A stretch of DNA of 64,000 nucleotides, from NCBI RefSeq assembly GCF_004364245.1, contig NZ_SOAV01000001.1:806001-870000 (forward strand). Direction: 5' to 3'. This stretch comes from Streptomyces sp. BK208. GTDB lineage: Bacteria; Actinomycetota; Actinomycetes; Streptomycetales; Streptomycetaceae. A model generated the notes under the pieces. The model was not told the origin of the DNA, did no database searches, and saw nothing but the letters and a program-made list of their open reading frames with translations. A program made the position numbers and the translations under genes. Shown here piece after piece: positions 16,998-29,938 of the stretch (position 1 is its first letter; each line of letters opens with the position of its first letter).

Positions 16998-17966
16998 GTG
17001 ACGACAGCGGTTCGCATCTCCGAGAAGCCACTCCTGCACCGAGTCCCGGTCCGCCGGGTGCTGTGCGTGCTCCCGCTGCTCCTGGTGGGCGTGGTCGCGG
17101 TGCGGCACCGGGCCGTGCTGGCGGAGGGGTTGGGACATCTCGCCACGGCCCGCTGGCCCTGGCTGCTGGCCGCGGCCGGCGCGACCTGCCTGACCTGGGT
17201 GGCCGCCGCCTGCACCCGGCAGGGCGCGGTGGTGGAGCGGCTGCCCCGGCGGCGGCTGCTGGCCACGCAGTTCGCGGCCGGCGCGGCCAACCACCTGCTG
17301 CCGACGGGCCTGGGCGCGAGCGCGGTGAACCTGCGGTTCATGACGGTGTGCGGTCTGCCGCTCGCCCGTTCCTCGGCCGCCCTCGCGCTGTACCTGCTGG
17401 CGGAGAGCGTCGGCCGGCTCGCCCTGCTGGGCGCCCTGCTCCTCGCGTTCCCCGGCGCGCTGCGGGTCGGCGCCCTGGTGCCCGACGGGGCGGTGGGACC
17501 GCTCCTGGTTCTCGCGGGCGCGGTACCGGTCGTGGCGGTGATGGTGCTGTCGCTGCTGCCGCGGCTGCGCGGGGCGCTGGTCTCCTTCCTGCGGACGGCG
17601 TTGGGCGAGGCCCGCTCGGTGCACGCCCGCCCGGCGCGGGTGCTGGCCCTGTGGGGAGGCGCGCTGGCGTTCCCCGCCCTGCAGTGTGCCGCGCTGGTCC
17701 TGGTGGGGCGGTCGCTGGGTCTTGAGGTGCCGGCCGGACACATGGCGGTGGCGTACCTCGCGGCGACGGTCGCGGTGGCGCTGGTGCCCACGCCGGGCGG
17801 CCTCGGCTCGGTCGAGGCGGCACTGGTCGTGGCGCTGGTGGCGGCGGGCGGGCCGGCGGCCGTGGCCACGGCGGTGGTGCTGGCGTTCCGGCTGCTGACG
17901 GTGTGGCTGCCGCTGCTGCCGGGGGCGCTGACGCTGGCGGCGCTGGTGCGGATGCGGGTGATCTGA
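16998..17966 (+). CDS. Lysylphosphatidylglycerol synthase TM-region/UPF0104-type membrane protein
   Basis: This protein of about 322 residues has seven to eight hydrophobic segments. The conserved pattern GLGASAVNLRF plus the C-terminal PTPGGLGSVEAALV is characteristic of the UPF0104/MprF flippase-domain family (Pfam LPG_synthase_TM). Family members are thought to move lipids or act in cell-envelope homeostasis; this one lacks the MprF synthase domain. The GTG start has GGGGAA 11 nt upstream. An ATG four codons earlier is possible but abuts the purine tract. It is divergent from the ABC exporter and shares a 120-nt control region with it, so a linked envelope role is possible. Confidence 0.82.
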   Translation: MTTAVRISEKPLLHRVPVRRVLCVLPLLLVGVVAVRHRAVLAEGLGHLATARWPWLLAAAGATCLTWVAAACTRQGAVVERLPRRRLLATQFAAGAANHLLPTGLGASAVNLRFMTVCGLPLARSSAALALYLLAESVGRLALLGALLLAFPGALRVGALVPDGAVGPLLVLAGAVPVVAVMVLSLLPRLRGALVSFLRTALGEARSVHARPARVLALWGGALAFPALQCAALVLVGRSLGLEVPAGHMAVAYLAATVAVALVPTPGGLGSVEAALVVALVAAGGPAAVATAVVLAFRLLTVWLPLLPGALTLAALVRMRVI

Positions 17967-17983
17967 GGGGCCGGGGCGGACGG

Positions 17984-19225
17984 TCAGGTGACGGTGACGT
18001 GCACCGGGCCGCCGTCGGGATCGACCCGGTGCGTCCAGCGGGCCGACAGGGTCAGCGGGCGGTGCGGGACGGCGGTGGTGAGGCGGCACCGTTCGCGGTG
18101 CAGGAAGCGGCCGTCCTGGGTGACGTGCAGGACCGGGCGGGGCAGCGGGACCGCCGTGCGCAGGAGGTACGGGAGACGGTCGGCCGGCGTGACGCGGTTG
18201 GGTGCGACACGCAGCAGGGGCGGGGCGGTGACCAGGGGGACACCGGTGGGCCAGTGCGGGTCCGCCCCGCTCGCCCGCGGGCCGTCCTCCAGCCACGCGC
18301 GTACGGCGGTGGCGGCGTGCGCGCCCTCGCGGGCCGCCGTGGCGGCGCTCTCGACGGCGTGCAGCACGCTGCCGACCGCGAAGACGCCGGGCCGTGAGGT
18401 GCGCAGGGCTCCGTCCACGGCGGGGCCGCGGGTACCGGGGTCGAGGACCAGCCCGCCCCGCCGGGCGAGTTCGTGGTCGGGGACGAAGTCGCCGGTGAAC
18501 ACGACGGTGTCGCAGACCAGCGTGGCCGTACGGCCGTCGCGGTGGCGCACCCGCACGCCCGACAGGCGTCCGTGACCGAGGAGTTCGGTGACGGTGGTGC
18601 CGGTGAGGACGGGGGTGCGGTGGCGCAGGCGTGCCTGAAGGGTCCGGGCGCGTGCGGCGGGGGCCCGGGGCGGTTCCGTGACCAGCGCGACCACCTCGGC
18701 CCCCGCGGTCCGTACGGTGTCGGCTGCGGCGTGGGAGACGTCCTCGGCGCCGACGATCACCGCGCGGGTGCCGATGTGCTGGCCGTACAGGTGGACCGCC
18801 TGCTGGAGTTCGCCGGTGGTGTAGACGCCGGCGGGCCGGGTGCCGGGGACGAGGCGGGCGGCGCGGGGGCGTTCCCGGGCGCCGGTGGCGAGGACGACCG
18901 CGTCGGCGCCGGTCGTCCGGGCGCCCTGGGGGCCGACGGTGGTGAGGGCGCGGGGGCCGGCCCAGTCGAGTGCGGTGACGCCGGTGCGTACGTCGGCGCC
19001 CGCGCGGACGGCCTCGTCGGCGCGGAGGCGTGCGTAGGCCGGTCCGGTCAGGTCGTGCGGCCAGGTGCCGAAGCCCCGGTGCGCGCAGTGCCGGGGCACT
19101 CCCCCGGGTGTCCGCTCCCGCTCCAGGACCTCGACGCGGGCGCCGGTGGCCGCGAGCAGTGACGCGGCGGCGAGTCCGGCCGGGCCGGCTCCCACCACCA
19201 GGACGTCGACCCGATGGTGGCTCAC
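17984..19225 (-). CDS. FAD-dependent pyridine nucleotide-disulfide-type oxidoreductase
   Basis: This 413-residue flavoprotein starts with a dinucleotide-binding motif (VVGAGPAGLAAA). A second Rossmann segment (VIVGAEDVSHAA) and a C-terminal FAD motif (GVFAVGSVLHAV) follow. Layout and operon position resemble the small subunit of multi-subunit sarcosine/opine or anaerobic glycerol-3-phosphate oxidoreductases. The GTG start overlaps the upstream gene's stop (GTGA, 4 nt), so translation is coupled and the two products probably form one complex. With the kinase further upstream, the operon likely phosphorylates and then oxidises a polyol such as glycerol. The electron acceptor and exact substrate are inferred. 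Confidence 0.82.
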   Translation of the reverse strand: MSHHRVDVLVVGAGPAGLAAASLLAATGARVEVLERERTPGGVPRHCAHRGFGTWPHDLTGPAYARLRADEAVRAGADVRTGVTALDWAGPRALTTVGPQGARTTGADAVVLATGARERPRAARLVPGTRPAGVYTTGELQQAVHLYGQHIGTRAVIVGAEDVSHAAADTVRTAGAEVVALVTEPPRAPAARARTLQARLRHRTPVLTGTTVTELLGHGRLSGVRVRHRDGRTATLVCDTVVFTGDFVPDHELARRGGLVLDPGTRGPAVDGALRTSRPGVFAVGSVLHAVESAATAAREGAHAATAVRAWLEDGPRASGADPHWPTGVPLVTAPPLLRVAPNRVTPADRLPYLLRTAVPLPRPVLHVTQDGRFLHRERCRLTTAVPHRPLTLSARWTHRVDPDGGPVHVTVT

Positions 19226-20625
19226 CTCTGCGCCTCCTCGAACAGGGCCCGTACCGCCGCCCCGCAGTAGAAGCCCTGGCAACGGCCCGCCCTGGCCCGG
19301 GTGCGGCGGCGCAGTCCGTCCAGCGAGCGGGGCGGGATGGGGCCGGCCAGGGCGTCGCGGATCTCGCCGCGGGAGACCCGTTCGCAGTGGCAGACCAGGA
19401 TGCCGTACTCCGGGTCGGCGGCGACCAGGTCGGGTCGCTGGTGGGGGCGGGGGAACGCCTCGCCGAGGTTGGGCATCCGGACGGGTTCGAGGGTGCGCCG
19501 GGGGCCGGGGTCCAGGCCGGTGCCGGCGAGCAGGCCGGTGACGTGCTCGGCGATGGCGAGGGAGGCGGTGAGGCCGGTGGAACGGATGCCGCCGACGGTG
19601 ACGTAGCCCTGGTCGGGGTGGGCGGTGATCCGGTAGTCGTCGTGCTCGGTGGCGGCGCGCAGACCCGCGTAGACGGCGGTGACCTCCTCGTCCAGCAGGG
19701 CGGGCAGGATGCGGCGGCCCTGTGCGCGCAGGCGGCTCAGCCCTTCGGCGGTGGAGCCGGTGTCGCGCTTGTCGTCCATGTCCTCGGCGGTGGGGCCGAG
19801 CAGGACGTTGCCGTAGACGGTGGGGGCGACCAGGACGCCCTTGCCGAGTGCGGTGGGGACGGGCAGGAGGATGTGGCGGACGAGGGCGCGGGCGAACTTG
19901 TCGTGGACGACGAGCTGGCCCCGGCGCGGGGTGACCGTGAAGTCCTCGTGACCGAGCCGGCGGTCGAGGGTGTCGGCGTGCAGTCCGGCGGCGTTGACCA
20001 GCCGGCGGGCGCGCAGCGGGCCGCGCGGCGTGCTGAGCCGGTGGACGCCGTCCGCGTGAGCGGCGTGGGTGACCGGTGAGTCGAGGTGCAGGTCGACTCC
20101 GGCACGGACGGCCTGGGTGGCGTACGCCAGGGTCGTCGTCCACGGGCAGATGATGCTCTCGCCGGGGACGTGCAGGGCGCCGAGCGCGCCGGGGCCGAGG
20201 TGGGGTTCGCGGGCGTAGAGGTCGGCGGGGCCGAGGACGTCGGTGTCGTGATACTCGTTGCGCCGGGCCTTCTCGGCGAGCCGGGGCAGGGCGGCGAGCT
20301 GTTCCTCGTCCCAGGCCACGAGCAGGGCGCCGACGCGTTCGACGGGGATGCCCGACTCGGCGGCGTACTCGGCGAGTTCGCGGGCGCCCTCGCGGACCAG
20401 CCGGGCCTCCAGCGAGCCGGGCACGGCGTCGAACCCGGTGTGCAGGATGGCCGTGTTGGCCTTGGACGTGCCCTGCCCGACGTCGTCCCGCGCCTCCACG
20501 AGGGCCACCCTCAGCCCCGGGTGCTGCGCGAGCCGCCGGGCGATGGCGCACCCGACGACGCCCGCGCCGACGACGGCCACGTCGTACGGCTCGACGGGCG
20601 GGGTCCCCGACGCGGTGACGGTCAT
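19222..20625 (-). CDS. FAD-dependent glycerol-3-phosphate dehydrogenase-like oxidoreductase with BFD [2Fe-2S] domain
   Basis: This 467-residue protein is DAO-family: an N-terminal FAD motif (VAVVGAGVVGCAIARRL), an extended DAO domain, and a C-terminal bacterioferritin-associated-ferredoxin-like domain. The iron-sulphur ligands are visible as CHCERV and, about 36 residues later, CQGFYC. This matches GlpA-like enzymes and hydroxyacid/opine oxidases that pass electrons through [2Fe-2S]. The ATG at 20625 is chosen for its GGGAGG site; an in-frame ATG six codons upstream lacks one. It overlaps the following flavoprotein gene by 4 nt. The kinase gene lies 244 nt upstream on the same strand, supporting oxidation of a phosphorylated polyol. 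Confidence 0.85.
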   Translation of the reverse strand: MTVTASGTPPVEPYDVAVVGAGVVGCAIARRLAQHPGLRVALVEARDDVGQGTSKANTAILHTGFDAVPGSLEARLVREGARELAEYAAESGIPVERVGALLVAWDEEQLAALPRLAEKARRNEYHDTDVLGPADLYAREPHLGPGALGALHVPGESIICPWTTTLAYATQAVRAGVDLHLDSPVTHAAHADGVHRLSTPRGPLRARRLVNAAGLHADTLDRRLGHEDFTVTPRRGQLVVHDKFARALVRHILLPVPTALGKGVLVAPTVYGNVLLGPTAEDMDDKRDTGSTAEGLSRLRAQGRRILPALLDEEVTAVYAGLRAATEHDDYRITAHPDQGYVTVGGIRSTGLTASLAIAEHVTGLLAGTGLDPGPRRTLEPVRMPNLGEAFPRPHQRPDLVAADPEYGILVCHCERVSRGEIRDALAGPIPPRSLDGLRRRTRARAGRCQGFYCGAAVRALFEEAQR

Positions 20626-20869
20626 GCCCGCCTCCCTCGGCACGACGCGCCGTCCCGGGCACGGCGCTTCCCCTCGGCGGGGACCGGCCGGTGGACGGCC
20701 CCGGCGGCGCCGGGCACGGCCGCCGACGCCGGGACGGGCGCCGGAGACGGGCGGGCGGGTCGCCGCGAAGCCGGTCTGGACGGCCGGTCGGGGAGGTGCC
20801 CGGCGTCCGACGCGTCCCGGTCGGGCGGGCCGGATCCGGGCCCGGCCGTGCCGGGGCGGTGGACGCCCG

Positions 20870-22309
<1,440 letters not shown>

Positions 22310-22441
22310 CGCCCACCTCCAGGCTCACGCGCCGACCGTCTCGGCGATCACTGCGCGCCAGCCTGCCCGTGCGGCCACAGCGCGTCAAGGGCGGCTGATC
22401 GTCGGTCGGTTGGCGCTGGTGGCGAAGGTTTTGTGCCGCTC

Positions 22442-22481
22442 GCTCAAAAGCGAACAGAGGCGGAACCTCCGCCTCTATAGT
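22442..22481 (+). promoter_or_regulatory. Inverted repeats and -10 box in the kinase/hypothetical divergent region
   Basis: A perfect 9-bp inverted repeat with a 3-nt spacer (22456-22464 with 22468-22476) abuts a consensus-like -10 TATAGT (22476-22481) on the plus strand. A second repeat, TCGCT/AGCGA, lies just upstream (from 22440). No good -35 is seen, which would fit a regulated promoter or operator. Confidence 0.4.
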
Positions 22482-22579
22482 GTGCGCCGACCGATCGACC
22501 GCACCGCCGCCCCCGGGGAGGGCTGTTTGTTACGCCATGCTGCCGTCCGGATCGTTCCGCTCCCGTCAGCGGGCGCCTG

Positions 22580-23590
22580 ATGGCCAGAGACGGAGCACAG
22601 CCCGCCTACGACCCCGCCGGCCACGACACCGCGCTGCGTTCCGCCCTCCAGGAGGTGCGGGCCGGACGCTGGATGTCGATGCGCACCCTGCTGGAACAGA
22701 CCGGCACCTGGTCGCAGTGGACGCGACGCACCCAGGTGCTGGCCGCCTCGGCGGCCGGTACGGACGTGGTGCGGACCTGGCTCGAGGAGGAGCCGCACAG
22801 TGTGGCGGCCGCGGTGATGCACGCGCGGGTCGTCGTGGAGCGAGCGCTGCGCGCGCACCGCGAGGACCACCCCCGCACCCGCGAACTGTGGCTGCAGGCC
22901 TGGCACGCCTGCGACGCGGCGGCCCGGGCCGTGCCCCAGGACCCGGTGCCGTGGGTGTGCCTGCTGGCGCTGGCCCGGCTGGACGAGGGGCAGCGCTGGG
23001 AGGAGCACCGGATGGCCCCGCCGGAGCCGATGCTGCCGCCGGGGCCCTGGGGGCTGCTCGCCGAGGCCGCCAAGCGGGACCCGTACAACCGCGAGGCGCA
23101 CCACCGCATGCTGCAGTTCCTGTATCCGCGCGGCGGTTCCGAACGGCTCGCCCAGGCGGCGGGGTTCGCGCACTGGGCGGCGGGTTCGGCGCCGCCGGGC
23201 TCGGCGCTGCACGTGCTGCCGCTGTACGTGCGGGTCGAGCGCTACCGCCGCTCGGCCGCGCGGGAGGCGGCGCTGGATCTGCACTGGGTGGCGGAGGACG
23301 CCACCCGTGAGGCACGGCAGGCGTTCGACTCCTGGTTCACCTTGTCCCAGCGGGACGAGCGCTCCCTGCCTGACCTGAACCACCTGGCCCACGCGCTGTG
23401 GGGCGCCCTCAAGTTCCGCGAGGCGAACCAGGTGTTCGACGCGCTCGGCCCCTACTGGACGCCGATGCCCTGGGCCTGCCGCACCCCGGGCGACGGCTCG
23501 GCCCGGCGGGCGGTGGAGGTCTTCCTCCAGGCCCGCACGCGCAGCCGCTCGGCCGCCCGCGGCCGGGGCGGTGACCGACGCCGCTCTTGA
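22580..23590 (+). CDS. Conserved hypothetical protein, TPR-like helical repeats
   Basis: This 336-residue soluble protein has no signal peptide or membrane segment. It is rich in Ala, Arg and Trp and appears almost wholly helical. It contains tetratricopeptide-like stretches (for example RELWLQAWHACDAAARAVP and YNREAHHRMLQFLYPRG). I do not recognise a catalytic motif. It resembles Streptomyces proteins annotated only as hypothetical. The ATG has no clear ribosome site. It lies 56 nt upstream of an APC permease gene on the same strand, which may make them one transcript; nothing else suggests a role. Confidence 0.7.
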   Translation: MARDGAQPAYDPAGHDTALRSALQEVRAGRWMSMRTLLEQTGTWSQWTRRTQVLAASAAGTDVVRTWLEEEPHSVAAAVMHARVVVERALRAHREDHPRTRELWLQAWHACDAAARAVPQDPVPWVCLLALARLDEGQRWEEHRMAPPEPMLPPGPWGLLAEAAKRDPYNREAHHRMLQFLYPRGGSERLAQAAGFAHWAAGSAPPGSALHVLPLYVRVERYRRSAAREAALDLHWVAEDATREARQAFDSWFTLSQRDERSLPDLNHLAHALWGALKFREANQVFDALGPYWTPMPWACRTPGDGSARRAVEVFLQARTRSRSAARGRGGDRRRS

Positions 23591-23646
23591 CCCCCACCCC
23601 TTCCGTCCCTTCCACCCTTCCCCCCTTCCGTCCCCGGAGGTCTCCC

Positions 23647-25161
23647 TTGTCCCGCCCGTCTGAACCGACCGTCCACGACGAGGAACAGCGCCTGCGCGAA
23701 CTCGGCTACCGGCCGGTGCTGGCCCGCCGCATGGGCGGCTTCGGCAACTTCGCGATCAGTTTCTCGGTGATCTCGATCCTGTCCGGCTGCATGACCCTGT
23801 ACGGCTTCGGCCTGGGCACCGGCGGCCCCGCCGTGATGCTGTGGGGCTGGGCGGGAGTCGGCCTGTTCGTGCTGTGCGTCGGGATGGCACTGGCCGAGGT
23901 CACCAGCGCGTATCCGACCTCCGGCGCGCTGTACTACATGGCCGACCGGCTCGGGGGCCGGCGCTGGGGCTGGTACACCGGCTGGCTGAACCTGCTGGGG
24001 CTGCTCGGCGCGATCGCCGGGATCGACTACGGGGCGGCGCTGTTCACCGGCGCGTTCCTGAACCTGCAGTGGGGCTTCGAGCCGACGCCGGAGAAGACGA
24101 TGCTGATCTTCGTCGTGATCCTGTTGCTGCACGCCACCCTCAACCTCTTCGGCGTGCGGCTGGTCAGCGTGCTCAACTCGGTGAGCGTGTGGTGGCACCT
24201 GGCCGGTGTGGCGCTGATCGTCGGCGCACTGGTGATCGTCCCCGACCACCACCAGTCGCCGTCCTTCGTCTTCACCGAGTTCGTCAACGACACCGGCTGG
24301 GAGAACCCGCTGTACGTGGCCGCGATCGGGCTGCTGCTCGCCCAGTACACCTTCTCCGGCTACGACGCCTCCGCCCACCTCTCCGAGGAGACCTCGAACG
24401 CCTCGGTGTCGGCGGCGCGCGGCATCGTGCGGGCCATCTGGGTGTCGTGGCTGGCGGGTTTCGTGCTGCTGGCCGGGCTGACCTTCGCCATCCAGGACTA
24501 CGACGCCACGCGCGACACCGCGACCGGTGTGCCGCCCGCGCAGATCCTCCTCGACGGGCTGGGCACGGACGGCGCGAGCGCGCTGCTGCTCGTGGTGATC
24601 GTGGCGCAGCTGTTCTGCGGCAACGCGGAGGTGGCCGCCGCCAGCCGGATGGTGTTCGCGTTCAGCCGGGACGGCGCCCTGCCGGGCTCGTCGCTGTGGC
24701 GCAAGGTGTCCGCCCGCACCCAGACGCCGGTGGCCGCCGTGTGGCTGTCGGTGGCGGTGGCCTGTCTGCTCGCCTTGCCGTCCCTGTACTCGGCTACCGC
24801 GTACGGCGCGGTGACCGCCATCAACGTCATCGGCATCACCCCGGCGTACGCGATCCCGGTGCTGCTGCGGCTGCGGGCCGGCGACCGGTTCACGCCGGGC
24901 CCGTGGAGCCTGGGGCGGTGGAGCAGGCCGGTCGGGTGGGTCGCGGTGGTGTGGGTGGCGTTGGTCACCGTGCTGTTCTGCCTGCCCCAGTCGTCCCCGG
25001 TGACGGCCGACACGATGAACTACGCCGTCGTGGCGCTGGCCGTCGTACTGGTATTGGCCACGGTGTGGTGGTTCGTCGCCCGCCGTTCCTACGGCACGCC
25101 GACGACCGCGGCCTACGGCGACGACCGTGAGCAGGCGGAACTGGCCGAGGGCATCGTCTGA
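23647..25161 (+). CDS. APC-superfamily amino acid permease
   Basis: This 504-residue membrane transporter has about twelve transmembrane helices. The N-terminal segment GFGNFAISFSVISILSG and following glycine-rich helix are typical of the amino acid/choline/GABA branch of the APC superfamily. It should take up an amino acid or amine by proton symport; the substrate is not evident. The TTG start is chosen for the GGAGG site 6 nt upstream. The frame extends 20 codons further upstream to an ATG without a ribosome site. Possible co-transcription with the preceding hypothetical gene gives no functional hint. Confidence 0.9.
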   Translation: MSRPSEPTVHDEEQRLRELGYRPVLARRMGGFGNFAISFSVISILSGCMTLYGFGLGTGGPAVMLWGWAGVGLFVLCVGMALAEVTSAYPTSGALYYMADRLGGRRWGWYTGWLNLLGLLGAIAGIDYGAALFTGAFLNLQWGFEPTPEKTMLIFVVILLLHATLNLFGVRLVSVLNSVSVWWHLAGVALIVGALVIVPDHHQSPSFVFTEFVNDTGWENPLYVAAIGLLLAQYTFSGYDASAHLSEETSNASVSAARGIVRAIWVSWLAGFVLLAGLTFAIQDYDATRDTATGVPPAQILLDGLGTDGASALLLVVIVAQLFCGNAEVAAASRMVFAFSRDGALPGSSLWRKVSARTQTPVAAVWLSVAVACLLALPSLYSATAYGAVTAINVIGITPAYAIPVLLRLRAGDRFTPGPWSLGRWSRPVGWVAVVWVALVTVLFCLPQSSPVTADTMNYAVVALAVVLVLATVWWFVARRSYGTPTTAAYGDDREQAELAEGIV

Positions 25162-25365
25162 AGCACCCGCTCCGGCGCCTCGGCGCGGTGCGGAACACCG
25201 CTCGGGATGCGGCAGGATGACCTCGCACCGGTCGAACTGCCTTGCGGTTCGGCCGGGTCGCACATCCCCGACATCCCGTTATCGAGCAGGTGACGACGTG
25301 ACGAGCAAGCACACGCGGCCGTCGGCGAAGGACTTCGCCGCGGTCGCGCCCCCTGGAGGCGGCCG

Positions 25366-26445
25366 GTGACCGAGGACCTGACCATGGACCGCCTGCTGCC
25401 CGCCGGCATCGCGCTGGTGGCGGGTCTGCTGGGCGCGTTCCTGCTGCGGCTGCTGCTGCGCTGGCTGGCGGGTCACGCCGGGCGCACCCGCTGGGGCGGC
25501 GACGACGTGATCGTGGCCGCGCTGCGCACGGTGGCGCCGTGGGCGGCGATCGCCGCCGGGGCGGCCGGCGCGGCGGCGGCGCTGCCGCTGAAGCGGGCGG
25601 TGCAGCACAGCGTCAACCAGGTGCTGACGGTGCTGCTGATCTTCGTGGTGACGCTGACCGCGGCCCGGGTGGTCGCGGGTCTGGTGCGGACGGTGACCAG
25701 CTCGCGCTCCGGGGTCGCCGGATCGGCCACCATCTTCGTCAACATCACCCGGATCCTGGTGCTGGCGATCGGCTTCCTGGTGATGCTGCAGACGCTGGGC
25801 GTCTCCATCGCGCCGATGCTCACCGCCCTGGGCGTCGGCGGTCTGGCCGTCGCGCTGGCCCTCCAGGACACGCTGGCCAACCTCTTCGCGGGCATCCACA
25901 TCCTCGCCTCGAAGACCGTGCAGCCGGGTGACTACATCCAGCTCAGCAGCGGCGAGGAGGGGTACGTCGAGGACATCAACTGGCGGCAGACCACCGTCCG
26001 GGAGCTGTCCAACAACCTGGTCGTCATCCCGAACGGGCAGCTCGCGAAGTCCAACATGACCAACTTCATGCGGCCCGAGCAGCGGCTCACGATCCTGGTC
26101 CAGGTCGGGGTGTCCTACGACAGTGACCTGGACCACGTGGAGCGGGTGACGACCGAGGTGATCTCCGAGGTGATGACGGAGGTCGGCGGCGCCGTGCCCG
26201 ACCACGAGCCGGCGATCCGGTTCCACACCTTCGGCGACTCGCGGATCGGCTTCACGGTGATCCTCGGCGTGGGCGAGTTCAGCGACCAGTACCGGATCAA
26301 GCACGAGTTCATCAAGCGCCTGCACAAGCGCTACCGCGCCGAGGGCATCCGGATCCCGGCGCCGGCCCGGACGGTCGCGCTCCAGCAGGGGGCCGTGGTG
26401 CTCCCGCAGCAGCGGGCGGGCGAGGACGCCCTTCCGCTCGTCTGA
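25366..26445 (+). CDS. MscS-family mechanosensitive ion channel
   Basis: This 359-residue membrane protein has four hydrophobic segments (starting LLPAGIALVAGLLGAFLL). The conserved MscS pore/beta region follows (GVGGLAVALALQDTLANLFAG, then PGDYIQL and VVIPNGQL). It should open on membrane tension to release solutes during osmotic downshock. The C-terminal alpha/beta domain ends in a short tail. The GTG start has a GGAGG site about 8 nt upstream. The 204 nt before it, after the permease, shows no clear element. Confidence 0.93.
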   Translation: MTEDLTMDRLLPAGIALVAGLLGAFLLRLLLRWLAGHAGRTRWGGDDVIVAALRTVAPWAAIAAGAAGAAAALPLKRAVQHSVNQVLTVLLIFVVTLTAARVVAGLVRTVTSSRSGVAGSATIFVNITRILVLAIGFLVMLQTLGVSIAPMLTALGVGGLAVALALQDTLANLFAGIHILASKTVQPGDYIQLSSGEEGYVEDINWRQTTVRELSNNLVVIPNGQLAKSNMTNFMRPEQRLTILVQVGVSYDSDLDHVERVTTEVISEVMTEVGGAVPDHEPAIRFHTFGDSRIGFTVILGVGEFSDQYRIKHEFIKRLHKRYRAEGIRIPAPARTVALQQGAVVLPQQRAGEDALPLV

Positions 26446-26505
26446 CCGCAGGGTGGCCGGAATCTCCCGGCCACCCCTGTCGAGCCGAGGTCGATCAGGA
26501 GATAT

Positions 26506-26517
26506 CTTGATGTCGAG
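26506..26517 (+). promoter_or_regulatory. Imperfect palindrome upstream of isocitrate dehydrogenase
   Basis: CTTGA and TCGAG flank a 2-nt centre, with one mismatch from a perfect CTTGA/TCAAG repeat, about 30 nt before the icd start. It lies in the only stretch able to hold the icd promoter. A regulatory role is inferred from position and symmetry. Confidence 0.35.
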
Positions 26518-26547
26518 CAATGTTGCAGACGTGGAGCGGAGCACCCG

Positions 26548-28767
<2,220 letters not shown>

Positions 28768-28791
28768 TCCTCGGGAGCCCCGCGCGTCCCA

Positions 28792-28830
28792 CGGGCACCC
28801 CGTCTCCGCTCGCCGGAGGCGGGGTGCCCG
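28792..28830 (+). terminator. Terminator after icd
   Basis: An 11-bp inverted repeat (28792-28802 with 28820-28830) continues, after one mismatch, into a 5-bp inner stem (28804-28808 with 28814-28818) around a 5-nt loop. It lies 25 nt after the icd stop and ahead of the next ribosome site. Confidence 0.8.
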
Positions 28831-28866
28831 TCTGTCATCGCCCCTCAGAGCTCCGGAGCACTCCTC

Positions 28867-29664
28867 ATGCCCGACGCCCCCGCCTCCTTCGCCCTCGTCC
28901 CGGGGGCCGCCGCCTCCCCCGTGATCCTGCACGTGCCGCACTCCTCCCGCGAGATCCCCGCCGACGTCCGTACCGGCATCGTGCTCACGGACGCGGAGCT
29001 GGAGCGGGAGCTGGACCACATGACCGACTCGCACACGGCCGAGATCGCCGAGCGGGCCGCGGCACTGGCCGCCCGCACGCCTTGGCGGTTCGTGAACCGT
29101 GCTTCGCGGCTGGTGACCGACCCGGAGCGGTTCCCGGACGAGCGGGAGGAGATGACGGCCGTCGGGATGGGCGCCGTGTACACGCGCACCTCGCACCGTG
29201 CGGCGCTGCGCCCGCGGGGCACGGACCCCGAGCCGCTGATCGAGCGCTACTTCCGGCCCTACGCGCGGGCGATGACCGAGGCGGTCGCCGACCGGCTCGC
29301 GGTCACCGGCCGGGCCGTGATCGTCGACGTGCACTCCTACCCGACCGAGCCGCTCCCCTACGAGCTGCACGGCGCGGGGCCGCGTCCGCCCGTCTGCCTG
29401 GGCACCGACGGCTTCCACACGCCGCCGGAGCTGCTCGCCGCGGCCCGCAGGGCGTTCGCCCCGTGCGGGGAGACCGCTCCGGACAGCCCGTTCACCGGGG
29501 CGTACGTGCCGCTGGACTTCTACGGCAGGCGCAGAGAGGTCACGGCGCTGATGGTGGAGATCCGCCGGGACACCTACATGACGGAGCCGGGCGGCCCGGC
29601 GGGACCCGGTCTGTCCCGGCTCGCCGCGTCGCTGGCGGCGCTCGTCGACGCCGTGTCGGGCTGA
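28867..29664 (+). CDS. N-formylglutamate amidohydrolase family protein
   Basis: This 265-residue protein has the family's opening HVPHSSREIP, an internal MTDSHTAEIAERAA, the metal-site segment VIVDVHSYPTEPLP and the C-terminal VEIRRDTYM. These match the zinc-dependent FGase family, whose founder releases formate from N-formyl-L-glutamate at the end of histidine breakdown. Many actinobacterial members lie outside hut clusters, and none of the hut genes is present here, so the substrate is uncertain. A CCGGAG site lies upstream of the ATG. The 274 nt after it, up to the convergent small gene, is non-coding and featureless to me. Confidence 0.85.
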   Translation: MPDAPASFALVPGAAASPVILHVPHSSREIPADVRTGIVLTDAELERELDHMTDSHTAEIAERAAALAARTPWRFVNRASRLVTDPERFPDEREEMTAVGMGAVYTRTSHRAALRPRGTDPEPLIERYFRPYARAMTEAVADRLAVTGRAVIVDVHSYPTEPLPYELHGAGPRPPVCLGTDGFHTPPELLAAARRAFAPCGETAPDSPFTGAYVPLDFYGRRREVTALMVEIRRDTYMTEPGGPAGPGLSRLAASLAALVDAVSG

Positions 29665-29938
29665 GGGTCCCGGACCACGGCGCGGACGTGGCACGGAACG
29701 ACGACGTGCAGGCGGGCGCCGGCGGTCTCCGGGCCCGGCGCCGTCCCGCACGGGCCGACGCGCCGGAGCGCCGAAGCGCCGGATCACCGACCCGCAGCGC
29801 CCGCGTGCGGCCTGCCCGCGCGCCCGCTGCGGCCCGCGAGCCCGACGGCCTCCGCCTCCGAACGGGTGCCGGCGGCGGATCACGTTCCGGGCCCGCGTAC
29901 GCCCTGTGCCGGCCCGCCGCACCCATGGGGCCGCGCGC

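Noticed and set aside
20626..20869. Possible small gene between the kinase and oxidoreductase genes
   Set aside because: Frames here are Arg/Pro/Gly-rich without ribosome site or start context; more likely non-coding leader.
29665..29938. Possible small gene between the amidohydrolase and acidic-protein genes
   Set aside because: Open frames exist on both strands, but all are low-complexity and lack ribosome sites.
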